NCBI RefSeq assembly: GCF_018613875.1
Contig: NZ_JAGGPJ010000007.1
Coordinates: forward strand, 1 to 64,000
DNA from: Arthrobacter sp. ISL-28
Lineage (GTDB): Bacteria; Actinomycetota; Actinomycetes; Actinomycetales; Micrococcaceae
Reading direction: 5' to 3'
DNA length: 64,000 bases
Below the pieces are notes generated by a model. That model searched no databases and had not been told where the DNA came from. It saw nothing but the letters and a program-made list of their open reading frames with translations. Each line of letters starts with the position of its first letter. The first letter of the stretch is position 1. Shown here one piece after another: positions 18,627 to 27,316 of the stretch. The position numbers and the translations under genes were made by a program.

Positions 18627-20579
18627 CTATGCCTTCTTCCTCCGGGTGAGCATCAGCATTCCGATGGCGAGGAGTGCCACGGCGAGTGGCATCAGGCCGC
18701 CGTCCGCCCCGGTGTTGGCGAGGGACTGCTGGGCGCCGGCTGCCTGACCTGAGCTGCTGGCCGCGATGGACGCGTCCGTTGTCGTGGAACCTGCAGCCAC
18801 GACGGCGATTCCGGAGCCAGCGGCGGCCGTGCCCGCAGCGGAGCCACCCGTTGCAGAGCCTCCAGCCGCGGAGCCGCTGGTTCCGGCATCTCCGGAGTCT
18901 GTCGTTCCGCTTCCGCCGGTGGTGCCGGTGTCCGTGCCGGTTCCTGAGCCATCGGTACCGCCACCATCAGTGCCGGTGCCACCGGTGCCGTCGGTGCCGG
19001 TGCCCTGTCCGTCAGTGGGATCAGATCCCGTGCCGGAACCGTCGGTGGGAGGTGTGGCGCCCGTGTCTGCACCCAGGCTGACGCCCAGGCCAACACCCAG
19101 ATCAAGGGAAGAAGGCGTCACCGTGCCGAGGCTGACATCGGCTCCGCCGGCTGCGTCCGCGCCTTCAGTGCCCAGGAGACCTGTTTCGCCGAGGTTGACG
19201 TCGACGAGGGCGTCGGCGGTGGTGCCGGTGCCTGTGGCGTTGCCGAGGTTAACGCCAACGACAGCATCCGCGGTCGGGACTGTTGTGGTGCCGGTTCCGG
19301 TGTCGCCGAGGTTGACGTCTACGAGGGCGTCGGCAGTGGTGCCGGTGCCTGTGGCGTTGCCGAGGTTGACGTCAACGAGAGCATCCGCGGTCGTGCTACC
19401 CGCCCCCGTGGCGTTGCCGAGGTTGACGTCAACGAGAGCATCCGCGGTCGGGACTGTTGTGGTTCCGGTTCCGGTGTTGCCGAGGTTGATGTCGACGAGA
19501 GCATCCGCGGTCGGGACTGATGTGGTTCCGGTTCCGGTGTTGCCGAGGTTGATGTCGACGAGAGCATCCGCGGTCGTGCTACCCGCTCCCGTGGCGTTGC
19601 CGAGGTTGACGTCAACGAGAGCATCCGCGGTCGTGCTACCCGCTCCCGTGGCGTTGCCGAGGTTGATGTCGACGAGGGCGTCGGCGGTGGTGCCGGTGCC
19701 GGTGCCTGTGGCGTTGCCGAGGTTGACGTCAACGACAGCATCCGCAGTCGGGACTGTTGTGGTGCCGGTGCCGGTGTTGCCGAGGTTGACGTCGACGAAG
19801 GCGTCGGCGGTGGTGCCTGTGCCTGTGGCGTTGCCGAGGTTAACGTCAACGACAGCATCCGCGGTCGTGCTACCGGCTCCCGTGGCGTTGCCGAGGTTAA
19901 CGTCAACGACAGCATCCGCGGTCGTGCTACCGGCTCCCGTGGCGTTGCCGAGGTTAACGTCAACGACAGCATCCGCGCTCGGGACTGTCGTGGTGCCGGT
20001 GCCTATGGCGTTTCCAAGGTTGACGTCAACGAGAGCATCCGCGGTCGTGCTACCCGCTCCCGTGGCGTTAACGTCAACGACAGCATCCGCGGTCGGGACT
20101 GTTGTGGTTCCGGTTCCGGTGTTGCCGAGGTTGACGTCGACGAGGGCGTCGGCGGTGGTGCCGGTGCCGGTGCCTGTGGCGTTGCCGAGGTTGACGTCAA
20201 CGACAGCATCCGCGGTCGTGCTACCCGCTCCTGTGGCGTTGCCGAGGTTGACGTCAACGACAGCATCCGCGGTCGGGACTGTTGTGGTTCCGGTGTTGCC
20301 CAGGTTGACGTCGACGACAGCGTCGGCGGTGGTGCCGGTGCCTGTGGCGTTTCCAAGGTTTACGTCGGCAGCCGCCGCGACCTCGGAAGTATCCGACGCC
20401 GTTGGGTCACCCAGCAGGCCCAACGACGCCGAAGCAGTGAGGTCCGCAGATGCGGATTCGGACGCCGCGGTAACGCCCGCGGTGGCCGTTGTATCCGCGT
20501 TAGCCGCGGTAGCGCCGAGGGCCAAAAGCCCGCCGGCAAAGAGGGTGCCTACAAGGCCCCTGCGCATGTTCTGGTGCAT
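18627..20579 (-). CDS. Cell-wall-anchored repeat protein with 21 VDVNLGN repeats
   Basis: 650 residues from ATG 20579, which has AGGAG upstream; a longer frame to 20669 adds a leader without a ribosome site. The signal peptide MHQNMRRGLVGTLFAGGLLA ends at TAANA-DTT. The repeat region holds 21 copies of TADA(V/L)VD(V/I)NLGN(A)TG, and one copy lacks LGN. A Gly/Thr/Ser/Asp-rich linker (about residues 480-600) spans the wall. The C-terminus LANTGADGG, a hydrophobic helix (LMPLAVALLAIGMLML) and TRRKKA form an LPXTG-type sorting signal with LANTG at the cleavage site. It lies downstream of the second PGSSPD protein. Confidence 0.82.
   Translation of the reverse strand: MHQNMRRGLVGTLFAGGLLALGATAANADTTATAGVTAASESASADLTASASLGLLGDPTASDTSEVAAAADVNLGNATGTGTTADAVVDVNLGNTGTTTVPTADAVVDVNLGNATGAGSTTADAVVDVNLGNATGTGTGTTADALVDVNLGNTGTGTTTVPTADAVVDVNATGAGSTTADALVDVNLGNAIGTGTTTVPSADAVVDVNLGNATGAGSTTADAVVDVNLGNATGAGSTTADAVVDVNLGNATGTGTTADAFVDVNLGNTGTGTTTVPTADAVVDVNLGNATGTGTGTTADALVDINLGNATGAGSTTADALVDVNLGNATGAGSTTADALVDINLGNTGTGTTSVPTADALVDINLGNTGTGTTTVPTADALVDVNLGNATGAGSTTADALVDVNLGNATGTGTTADALVDVNLGDTGTGTTTVPTADAVVGVNLGNATGTGTTADALVDVNLGETGLLGTEGADAAGGADVSLGTVTPSSLDLGVGLGVSLGADTGATPPTDGSGTGSDPTDGQGTGTDGTGGTGTDGGGTDGSGTGTDTGTTGGSGTTDSGDAGTSGSAAGGSATGGSAAGTAAAGSGIAVVAAGSTTTDASIAASSSGQAAGAQQSLANTGADGGLMPLAVALLAIGMLMLTRRKKA
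19182..20370. repeat. Tandem repeat array inside the surface protein gene
   Basis: About 1.2 kb of imperfect direct repeats of roughly 48-66 bases, with core GTTGCCGAGGTTGACGTC on the plus strand. Two unit types alternate (…GTGCTACCCGCTCCC… and …GGGACTGTTGTGGT…). Near-identical blocks show recent unequal exchange. It is coding, not a CRISPR array, because there are no unique spacers. Confidence 0.9.
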
Positions 20580-20669
20580 TTTAATCTCTCCTGAAGAGTT
20601 GTTGTCGGGCGCTGAAGACAGCCCGATATTGGCCGTGTCTCTGCACGATGACCGGCAGAGAGGGCCCAA

Positions 20670-21746
20670 TTAGTCAGGAGAAGAGCCGGGGTCGAAAGCT
20701 ACCGGCGAGGGGGCGTGCTGCAGTTGTCCGGTGACAGGGAGAGCGCCAGCGGGCGGGACGTATTCTAATGGGCTGGAGAGCCATGCCGCGGACTGCGAGG
20801 GCCCGCCGACAGACTGGCCACCCCCTGAACCCAAACCAGAAGGCGGGGCGGGAAGTGGAGCATCCGGCGAGTGGGCGCCGCCGTCGAAAGGTCCTCGGGG
20901 GCCGCCGAGGATAGTGGCGGGCAGGACCCAGCCCCCAAGGCGAGAGGACGCACCGGCAATGGCGGACAGAACCGCCGGCATCCCGCCAGCGCTTGCTGCC
21001 ATCACTGCCACGGACGGTGCGGCAGTGTCCACGGAATCAGTCGCCCGAGCGGAGGGGACAGCCGGGACGGCTGTTGTCACCGGCGCCGGGCCGAGATCAT
21101 TCAAGATCTCGGCAGCCGGTGTGAGTGCGGGGGTCGTGAAAAACGGTGTGGCGGCCAAAACGTCGGAAACGGCTTCGAGGGGCTGGTCCAATGCTGGTGC
21201 CGTCTCCGTACCAGGCTGCACCACGGTTGTTGCAAGGCCTCCCGCAACGCGGCCCACCGCGGCGTCCGCCGGTTCAACCACTGGAGACGCCACACGTGTC
21301 AGGGTGTCAGGTGGAATCACTTCGGCAGAGGGCAGAGCACCCGCGGCTGCCTCCACCGGAGCAGCGATTCCGCCAACAATAGGGGACAAGACGGCGGGTG
21401 CCGCTGCAGGAGCAGGAGATGGGCCTGCCGCTGTGGATCTGGCGGGCGGTGCAGGCGCGGAGCCCCGAGCTGGAGTCGTGACCGCCGACGGGATTTCGGC
21501 GGGTACAGCGGCCAGTGAGTCAACGGTCTTCAGGATCCTGGGAGAGCTGCCCGCGCTCTTGGCTTCGCTGCTAGCCACAGATGAAACCGTCGACGAGACC
21601 CCGCTAAGAAGAGTGTCCGTTCCTTGCTGGGTGCTTGCATCGGCGGCGGGAGCGGAAAAGGAGAGCCAGGCCACGGCGGCCGCTCCGGCAATAAGCACTG
21701 GGCGAAGCGGGCGCAACAAAGACCGTGACAGTACAGTGCTGACCAT
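20670..21746 (-). CDS. Secreted Ala/Pro-rich protein with C-terminal FDPGSSPD
   Basis: 358 residues from ATG 21746, which has a G-only ribosome site (GGGGGG); an upstream ATG at 21773 lacks one. The signal peptide region is LLRPLRPVLIAGAAAVAWLS, then FSAPAADA with likely cleavage before STQQG. The mature part is Ala/Pro/Ser/Val-rich, with an early LLSGVSSTVSSVASS segment and no catalytic motif. It ends PVAFDPGSSPD. Architecture and tail match the protein at 3547-4551, so they are paralogues. It is followed 90 bases later by the LANTG surface protein. Confidence 0.7.
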   Translation of the reverse strand: MVSTVLSRSLLRPLRPVLIAGAAAVAWLSFSAPAADASTQQGTDTLLSGVSSTVSSVASSEAKSAGSSPRILKTVDSLAAVPAEIPSAVTTPARGSAPAPPARSTAAGPSPAPAAAPAVLSPIVGGIAAPVEAAAGALPSAEVIPPDTLTRVASPVVEPADAAVGRVAGGLATTVVQPGTETAPALDQPLEAVSDVLAATPFFTTPALTPAAEILNDLGPAPVTTAVPAVPSARATDSVDTAAPSVAVMAASAGGMPAVLSAIAGASSRLGGWVLPATILGGPRGPFDGGAHSPDAPLPAPPSGLGSGGGQSVGGPSQSAAWLSSPLEYVPPAGALPVTGQLQHAPSPVAFDPGSSPD

Positions 21747-21902
21747 GCTCGACACCCCCCGGCTTGCGAACAATTCGACGACCTTTTACAGCGTAGGCCT
21801 CATTCAAAGTGAGAGTCCAGACCCCGGGGGGAATAATTCTTGCGATTCGACAAAGCCGTTGGAGAACACCTGAGGGATGCCTTCCGGAGCGGCTACACCC
21901 CA

Positions 21903-22973
21903 TCAGTGGGTGTCATTTGGGTAGCTGACGCCAAGCTGCGCCCGGACGCCGTCGAAAAGCCGCATGGTGTTCAGAGAATCCTCCAGCGGCATGACCGGGC
22001 TCTCCGTCAGGCCTTGCTGGACGCATCGCGTCACCTCACGAAGCTCATAGGTGTAGCCGAGGCCCGCAGGTTCGAAATGCTCAGTCCGCAGAGGTTCGCG
22101 TCCGATTCCGATGACAAGCTGCCGGGGGTTGTTGATCGATCCGAGCGCCTGAAGATAGCCCAGGCTACCAGCGACAGTGGCAGCCCTCGGACCGTAAGCC
22201 AGCAGTGAGGAGGTCAGCTGTGCCTGTGCTCCGTGGTGATAACCCAACGTCAGTGCGTTCTGGGCATCGACGCCATCGTCATTGAGGGTGCCCATGGCGC
22301 TGACTGACTGCGGGAATCCCAGGGTTCCCAAGGCCCAGAGCAACGGATAAACGGTCAGATCGAGCAGCGCCCCGCCGCCGTCCTTGACGGACCACAACCG
22401 TGCAGTGGGGGAGTACGGGGCCGGGAAACCAAGATCCGCGGTGACCCACTGCACGGTGCCGAGTTCGCCTGACGCTGCTACCTCAAAGGCCCGCTGCATG
22501 CTGGGGAGGAAGCGGCTCCAGACGGCTTCCATCAGGAACAGGTCCTTCTCACGGGCCACGTCGATCAGCTCGGCGGCCTCGCGGGCATTGATGGTGAAAG
22601 CCTTTTCGCACAATACGTGTTTGCCGGCATTGAGGGCAGCCAGCACCATCTGGTGGTGCTGGGCGTGAGGGGTGGCCACGTACACAACGTCGACGGAATC
22701 ATCCGCGAGAAGGCGCTGGTAGCCGCGCTGCCCGCCGTCGTCACCGTACGCCGCTGTGAAGCCGAATTCGAAGGCGAAGGCGTCTGCCGCTTCCTGACGG
22801 CGTGAACTGACCGCATACAGCTCGGCGTCTTCGAGCAGGGCAAGATCCCGGGAGACCAGCTCGGCGATGCGCCCGGTGGCGATAACTCCCCACCGCAGCA
22901 GAGTGCCCGTTGCGGCGCGGGGATCCTGGTTGGACTGGCTGAAGAGCCACGGCTTGGCAATAGGTGACGTCAT
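21903..22973 (-). CDS. Gfo/Idh/MocA family NAD(P)-dependent oxidoreductase
   Basis: 356 residues. A Rossmann nucleotide-binding start (RWGVIATGRIAELVSRDLAL) is followed by the family motif CEKAF with Glu123-Lys124, where Lys is the usual catalytic/binding residue, and by YVATPHAQHHQMVLAAL. The C-terminal alpha/beta domain includes GGGALLDLTVYPLLWALG, typical of the dihydrodiol/D-xylose dehydrogenase-like subgroup. Next to the sugar importer it may oxidise an imported sugar, but the substrate is not determinable. Confidence 0.85.
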   Translation of the reverse strand: MTSPIAKPWLFSQSNQDPRAATGTLLRWGVIATGRIAELVSRDLALLEDAELYAVSSRRQEAADAFAFEFGFTAAYGDDGGQRGYQRLLADDSVDVVYVATPHAQHHQMVLAALNAGKHVLCEKAFTINAREAAELIDVAREKDLFLMEAVWSRFLPSMQRAFEVAASGELGTVQWVTADLGFPAPYSPTARLWSVKDGGGALLDLTVYPLLWALGTLGFPQSVSAMGTLNDDGVDAQNALTLGYHHGAQAQLTSSLLAYGPRAATVAGSLGYLQALGSINNPRQLVIGIGREPLRTEHFEPAGLGYTYELREVTRCVQQGLTESPVMPLEDSLNTMRLFDGVRAQLGVSYPNDTH

Positions 22974-23025
22974 GACGCCATCCTCTCACTGGTCTGCGGG
23001 AGCGTTGGTGGATTTCGCGCAGGAC

Positions 23026-23089
23026 GTGCGAAAGGTGAGGGAGGGGCGGGTCAGGAGGTGCGAAAGGTGAGGGAGGGTCGGGTCAGACA
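23026..23089. repeat. 32-bp tandem duplication
   Basis: GTGCGAAAGGTGAGGGAGGG occurs twice with period 32 (from 23026 and 23058), the copies differing at a few positions. It lies in the gap between the oxidoreductase gene and the importer terminator. Noncoding. Confidence 0.75.
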
Positions 23090-23132
23090 GAAGAGCCCCG
23101 GCTTCCCCTTGCGGGGGAGTCGGGGCTCTTCT
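23089..23132 (-). terminator. Terminator of the sugar importer operon
   Basis: AGAAGAGCCCCG (23089-23100) pairs with 23121-23132, and the inner part also pairs around a TTGC loop. It lies just beyond the chvE stop on the minus strand. Confidence 0.75.
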
Positions 23133-23150
23133 ATTGATGCGTCGGTGACG

Positions 23151-24263
23151 TTACTTGGTGATCGGTCCGAGTACCGGATCGTCTACGTAGGCCGTCTTGA
23201 CGTTTTCCTTGGTCACGATGACTGGCTCCAGCAGGTAGGCGGGGACGGTCTTGACCTTGTTGTTGTAGGACTTGTCGTCGTTGATCTCAGGCTTCTTGCC
23301 GGCCTGGATGTCCTTGACCATGGTGATCGCGTGCTCCACGAGTTTGCGCGTGTCCTTGTTGATGGTGGAGTACTGCTCGCCGGCCATGATGGACTTGACG
23401 GACTCAACCTCGGAGTCCTGGCCGGTGATGACTGGCGTGGGCTTGCCGGCGGCCTTGACGGAGGTCAGGATGGCGCGGGCCAGGAGATCGTTCGGGGAGA
23501 GAACGCCATCCAGTGCGGCGCTGCCGTAGGAGCCGCTCAGCAGGGTGTCAGCGCGGCGCTGGGCGTTTTCAGACTTCCAAGCCTGGGTGACGGCCTGTTC
23601 GAAGGAGGTCTGGCCGGAGAGCACCTTGAGCGTGCCGTCGTCGATCTTCGGCTTCAGGACGCTCATGGCGCCGTCGAAGAAGACCTTCGCGTTGGCGTCG
23701 TCAGGGGAACCTGCGAAGAGCTCGATGTTGTACGGGCCCTGCGGCTTCTTCTTCTGCATGCCCTCAAGGAGTGCCTTGCCCTGGAGCTCACCAACCTTGA
23801 AGTTGTCGTAGGCCACGTAGTAGTCGACGTCGTTGGTGTTCAGCAGCAGACGGTCATAGGCGATGATCGTCACGCCGTTGTCCTTGGCCTGCTTCAGCTG
23901 GGTGCCGAGCTGGGCGCCGTCGATGGCGCCGACGATGAGGACCTTCGCGCCCTTGGTGATCATGGCACTGATCTGGTTCTGCTGCTCCGAAACGCCGGCG
24001 TTGGCGAACTGCACGTCCGGCTTGAAGCCGGCTTCCTTGAGCCCGTCATTGAACAGTTTCTCCGCCAGGACCCAGTTTTCGCTGGTCTTCTGCGGGAGCG
24101 CGACGCCGATCGAGGAGTCCTTGGGGAACGCCTCGCCGCCTGCTGTGCCACCGCCCGTCGTGCCGGTTTCAGAACGGCCGCAGGCTGTCAGCGCCAGTGC
24201 CGCAATGGCAGCGATTGCTGCCGCCTTTCCTGCTTTACCAATCATTCGCATTGCTTGGTTCAC
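23151..24263 (-). CDS. chvE: Sugar-binding lipoprotein of the ChvE/multiple-monosaccharide type
   Basis: 370 residues from GTG 24263; ATG 24251 is a possible alternative. It captures sugars outside the cell for the MmsA/MmsB importer. The lipobox LTAC places the lipid Cys at 28. Periplasmic-binding-protein type I fold: SIGVALPQKTSENWVLAEKL, then SEQQNQISAMITKGAKVLIV, and the ChvE-like segment NIELFAGSPDDANAKVFFDG followed by AMSVLKPKID. GQDSEVESVKSIMAGEQYST matches the second ligand lobe. It is the last gene of the operon here, not the first as in Agrobacterium chvE-gguAB. Confidence 0.88.
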   Translation of the reverse strand: MNQAMRMIGKAGKAAAIAAIAALALTACGRSETGTTGGGTAGGEAFPKDSSIGVALPQKTSENWVLAEKLFNDGLKEAGFKPDVQFANAGVSEQQNQISAMITKGAKVLIVGAIDGAQLGTQLKQAKDNGVTIIAYDRLLLNTNDVDYYVAYDNFKVGELQGKALLEGMQKKKPQGPYNIELFAGSPDDANAKVFFDGAMSVLKPKIDDGTLKVLSGQTSFEQAVTQAWKSENAQRRADTLLSGSYGSAALDGVLSPNDLLARAILTSVKAAGKPTPVITGQDSEVESVKSIMAGEQYSTINKDTRKLVEHAITMVKDIQAGKKPEINDDKSYNNKVKTVPAYLLEPVIVTKENVKTAYVDDPVLGPITK

Positions 24264-24305
24264 TTTCTATAGGGGTGGGAAATGCATCCGGGGAGCGGTC
24301 AGCGC

Positions 24306-25583
24306 TCAGGCTTCCCGGGCGATGGTTTCTTTGGTGGAAGTCACTTCGTCAGGCTGGAGCGGCGTGCCTCCGCTGGGGCGGTTGAAGTTCTGGGTCAGCA
24401 TGCCGATGATGGACCTCTTGCCCTGGCTCTTGTTGTAGACATCGAACGCCACGGCGATCAGCAGGACCAGGCCCTTGATGATTTGGGTGAGGTCGGCGCC
24501 GACGCCGAGGAGCTGCAGGCCGTTGTTCAGCACGGCCATCACGAGGCCGCCGACGATGGAGCCGATCACGGTGCCCACGCCGCCGGTCACCGCGGCGCCG
24601 CCGATGAACACCGCCGCGATTGCGTCCAGTTCCCAGCCCACGCCGTCGAACGGGCCGGAGGCCGTGGAGCGGCCGACGAAGATCATGCCGGCGAGGCCGG
24701 CCAGGACGGACATGTTCATCATGACCAGGAAGTTGACCTTCTTGGACTGGACGCCGGAGAGCTCTGCTGCGTGCCGGTTGCCGCCCACTGCGTAGACGTG
24801 GCGGCCGACGACCGTCTTGGAGGAGATGAAGCCGTAGACCAGGACCAGGACGGCCAGGATGAGGCCGGGGATCGGGAAGGAAGTTCCCGGACGGCCCGTG
24901 GCGAACAGGTACGTCGCGTACAGGATGGCACCGCAGATCAGCACGAGTTTGGTAACGGCCACCCACGCCTCGGGGACCTCTGCGCCGAGCGCCTTGGCGG
25001 TGCGCCGGGCTCGGAGCTCGCTGAAGACCACAAACGCGACGCCCAGCAGGCCTAGCAGCAGGGTCAGGTTGTTGAAGCCGGTGTTCGGACCAACCTCCGG
25101 AAGATAGCCGGAGCCGATGTACTGGAAGTCGCCGGGGACGGGGATGGTGTTGGATTTGCCGACGAACTGGTTGAAACCGCGGAACAGGAGCATGCCGGCA
25201 AGCGTCACGATGAACGCGGGTATCCCCACGTAGGCCGTCCAGAACCCTTGCCAGGCGCCGATCAGGACTCCCAGGCCAAGGCCGAGCAGAATGCCCGCGT
25301 ACCAGGGTATTCCCCAGTCCCGGATGGCCAGGGCAACGGTGACGCCGACGAAGGCCGCCACGGAGCCGACCGACAGGTCGATGTGGCCGGCGATGATGAC
25401 CAGCACCATGCCGATGGCCAGGATGAGGATGTAGGAGTTGCCGTTGAAGAGGTTGATGACGTTGCCCGGAGTGAGCGTGCGGCCGTCCGTAGCGAATTGG
25501 AAGAAGATGATCAGTGCAACGAGGGCGAAGATCATGCCGAATTGACGGGTGTTGCCGCCAAAGAGCTTCTTGAGCGCGTTCAT
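24306..25583 (-). CDS. mmsB: Sugar ABC transporter permease (MmsB/GguB-type)
   Basis: 425 residues, about ten hydrophobic segments. BPD_transp_2/RbsC-type permease: GHIDLSVGSVAAFVGVTVAL near residues 65-90 and the conserved EAA-like region with GGNRHAAELSGVQSKKVNFL, then GAAVTGGVGTVIGSIVGGLV. The roughly 400-residue length with a large cytoplasmic loop (SELRARRTAKALGAEVPEAW) is characteristic of the MmsB/XylH subgroup. It lies 44 bases after the ATPase gene. Confidence 0.9.
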   Translation of the reverse strand: MNALKKLFGGNTRQFGMIFALVALIIFFQFATDGRTLTPGNVINLFNGNSYILILAIGMVLVIIAGHIDLSVGSVAAFVGVTVALAIRDWGIPWYAGILLGLGLGVLIGAWQGFWTAYVGIPAFIVTLAGMLLFRGFNQFVGKSNTIPVPGDFQYIGSGYLPEVGPNTGFNNLTLLLGLLGVAFVVFSELRARRTAKALGAEVPEAWVAVTKLVLICGAILYATYLFATGRPGTSFPIPGLILAVLVLVYGFISSKTVVGRHVYAVGGNRHAAELSGVQSKKVNFLVMMNMSVLAGLAGMIFVGRSTASGPFDGVGWELDAIAAVFIGGAAVTGGVGTVIGSIVGGLVMAVLNNGLQLLGVGADLTQIIKGLVLLIAVAFDVYNKSQGKRSIIGMLTQNFNRPSGGTPLQPDEVTSTKETIAREA

Positions 25584-25627
25584 TGTGTCAGTCCTTGTTC
25601 TGGAAGGTTCTGGAGGATTCCAGAGGG

Positions 25628-27187
25628 TCAGGCGGCGGCTTTGCGGGCAGAGGTCATCAGTTTCATCAGGCTTTCCTGACTGGCCTCGTCTTTATTCAGG
25701 ACACCTGTGATGGCGCCTTCGAAGATGGTGTAGATACGGTCGGAGAGGCCCAGCAGTTCAGGCAGTTCGGAGGAGATGACGATGACCCCCCTGCCCTGGT
25801 TGGCCAGTTGCTGGATGATGCCGTAGATCTCGTACTTGGCCCCGACGTCGATGCCGCGGGTGGGCTCGTCCAGGATCAGCAGGTCGGGGTCCGTGAACAT
25901 CCACTTGGCCAGGACGACCTTCTGCTGATTGCCGCCGGAGAGCTTGGCCACGCCTTCCTCCACGGACGGCGTCTTGGTGCGCAGGGACTTGCGGTACTGC
26001 TCAGCCACCGTGAATTCCTTGTTGGAATCCACGACGAAATGCCTGCTGATCTTGTTCAGCGCCGCCGAGACAGTGGTGGTCTTGATGTCATCCAGGAGGT
26101 TCAGGCCCAGGGACTTCCGGTCCTCCGTGACGTAGCCGAGGCCGGCGTCGATTGCCTGTTTGACGTTCTTGAGGTGGAGTTCCTTGCCGTCCTTGTAGAT
26201 GCTGCCGGTGATGTACCGGCCGTAGGAGCGGCCGAACACAGAGCGGGCCAATTCGGTGCGGCCAGCTCCCATTAGCCCGGCGAAGCCCACGATTTCGCCG
26301 CGGCGGACGAAGAAGCTGGAGCCCTTGCAGACCAGCCGGTCCTGGACCTGGGGGTGCCCGACGGTCCAGTTCTTGACCTCGAAAAGAACATCGCCGATTT
26401 TGGGTTCGTGGTGCGGGAAGCGCGACTCGAGCGTACGGCCCACCATGCCCTTAATGATCCGGTCCTCGTCAACGCCGTCGGCCTTCACGTCGAGCGTCTC
26501 GATGGATTTGCCGTCACGGATGATGGTGATGGAGTCCGCGATCTGCTCGATCTCGTTGAGCTTGTGGGAAATGATGATGGACGTGATGCCGCGGCCCTTC
26601 AGGCCGAGTATCAGGTCCAGGAGGTGCTGGGAGTCGGATTCGTTCAGCGCCGCGGTGGGCTCGTCCAGGATGAGGAGCTTCACCGACTTGTTCAGCGCCT
26701 TGGCGATCTCCACGAGCTGCTGCTTGCCGACACCGATTTCCTTGATGGGGGTGTCCGGGTCTTCGCGCAGCCCCACCCTGGCGAGCAGTTCGCGGGTCCG
26801 GGTACGGGCCTCGGCCCAGTCGATGACGCCGCGCTTGACCGGCTCGTTGCCCAGGAAGATGTTCTCCGTGATGGAGAGCTCCGGGATCAGGGCGAGCTCC
26901 TGGTGGATGATCACAATTCCTGCGTGCTCGCTGGCCCGGATGTCCTTGAATTGCTGGACCTGGGACTGGTAGACGACGTCGCCGGTGTACGTGCCATACG
27001 GGTACACACCCGAGAGGACCTTCATCAGCGTCGACTTGCCGGCGCCGTTCTCCCCGCAGATCGCGTGGATCTCCCCGGCCTTCACCCTCAGATTCACATC
27101 GGCCAATGCTTTAACGCCAGGGAATTCCTTGGTGATGGAGCGCATTTCGAGGATTACGGGTTCGCTTTGCGTGTTGATGGACGTCAT
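25628..27187 (-). CDS. mmsA: Sugar ABC transporter ATPase, two-domain (MmsA/GguA-type)
   Basis: 519 residues with two fused ATPase domains. The N-terminal domain has Walker [10 protein letters not shown] (45-53) and Walker [12 protein letters not shown]. The C-terminal domain lacks a canonical Walker A ([10 protein letters not shown]), as usual in this subfamily, and has [15 protein letters not shown] and [14 protein letters not shown]. It energises monosaccharide import with mmsB and chvE. It is first in the operon, and the ROK regulator gene lies upstream on the same strand. Confidence 0.93.
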   Translation of the reverse strand: MTSINTQSEPVILEMRSITKEFPGVKALADVNLRVKAGEIHAICGENGAGKSTLMKVLSGVYPYGTYTGDVVYQSQVQQFKDIRASEHAGIVIIHQELALIPELSITENIFLGNEPVKRGVIDWAEARTRTRELLARVGLREDPDTPIKEIGVGKQQLVEIAKALNKSVKLLILDEPTAALNESDSQHLLDLILGLKGRGITSIIISHKLNEIEQIADSITIIRDGKSIETLDVKADGVDEDRIIKGMVGRTLESRFPHHEPKIGDVLFEVKNWTVGHPQVQDRLVCKGSSFFVRRGEIVGFAGLMGAGRTELARSVFGRSYGRYITGSIYKDGKELHLKNVKQAIDAGLGYVTEDRKSLGLNLLDDIKTTTVSAALNKISRHFVVDSNKEFTVAEQYRKSLRTKTPSVEEGVAKLSGGNQQKVVLAKWMFTDPDLLILDEPTRGIDVGAKYEIYGIIQQLANQGRGVIVISSELPELLGLSDRIYTIFEGAITGVLNKDEASQESLMKLMTSARKAAA

Positions 27188-27288
27188 TTGCCCTTACGCC
27201 TCCAATGCTGACTTCGTTGTCTGCCCTGCAAACCGCAGGGCCGTCTGATGAAAAAGTAAACTGGATCACAGCCATTGTCGTCAAGTCT

Positions 27289-27297
27289 TTAACGCAA
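27289..27297. promoter_or_regulatory. Candidate ROK-regulator half-site upstream of mmsA
   Basis: TTAACGCAA lies about 100 bases upstream of mmsA. The same nine bases occur at 28548-28556 upstream of the ROK gene itself. Function is inferred from the repetition only. Confidence 0.35.
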
Positions 27298-27316
27298 CGG
27301 GCGGGTAACGAAAACA

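Noticed and set aside
19182-20370. Repeat array considered as a CRISPR or satellite.
   Set aside because: The repeats keep reading frame and encode a secreted, wall-anchored protein.
18766-20673. Open frame of 635 codons on the plus strand opposite the repeat protein.
   Set aside because: It is a by-product of the repeat composition. The minus strand has a signal peptide, a ribosome site and a sorting signal; the plus-strand product has none.
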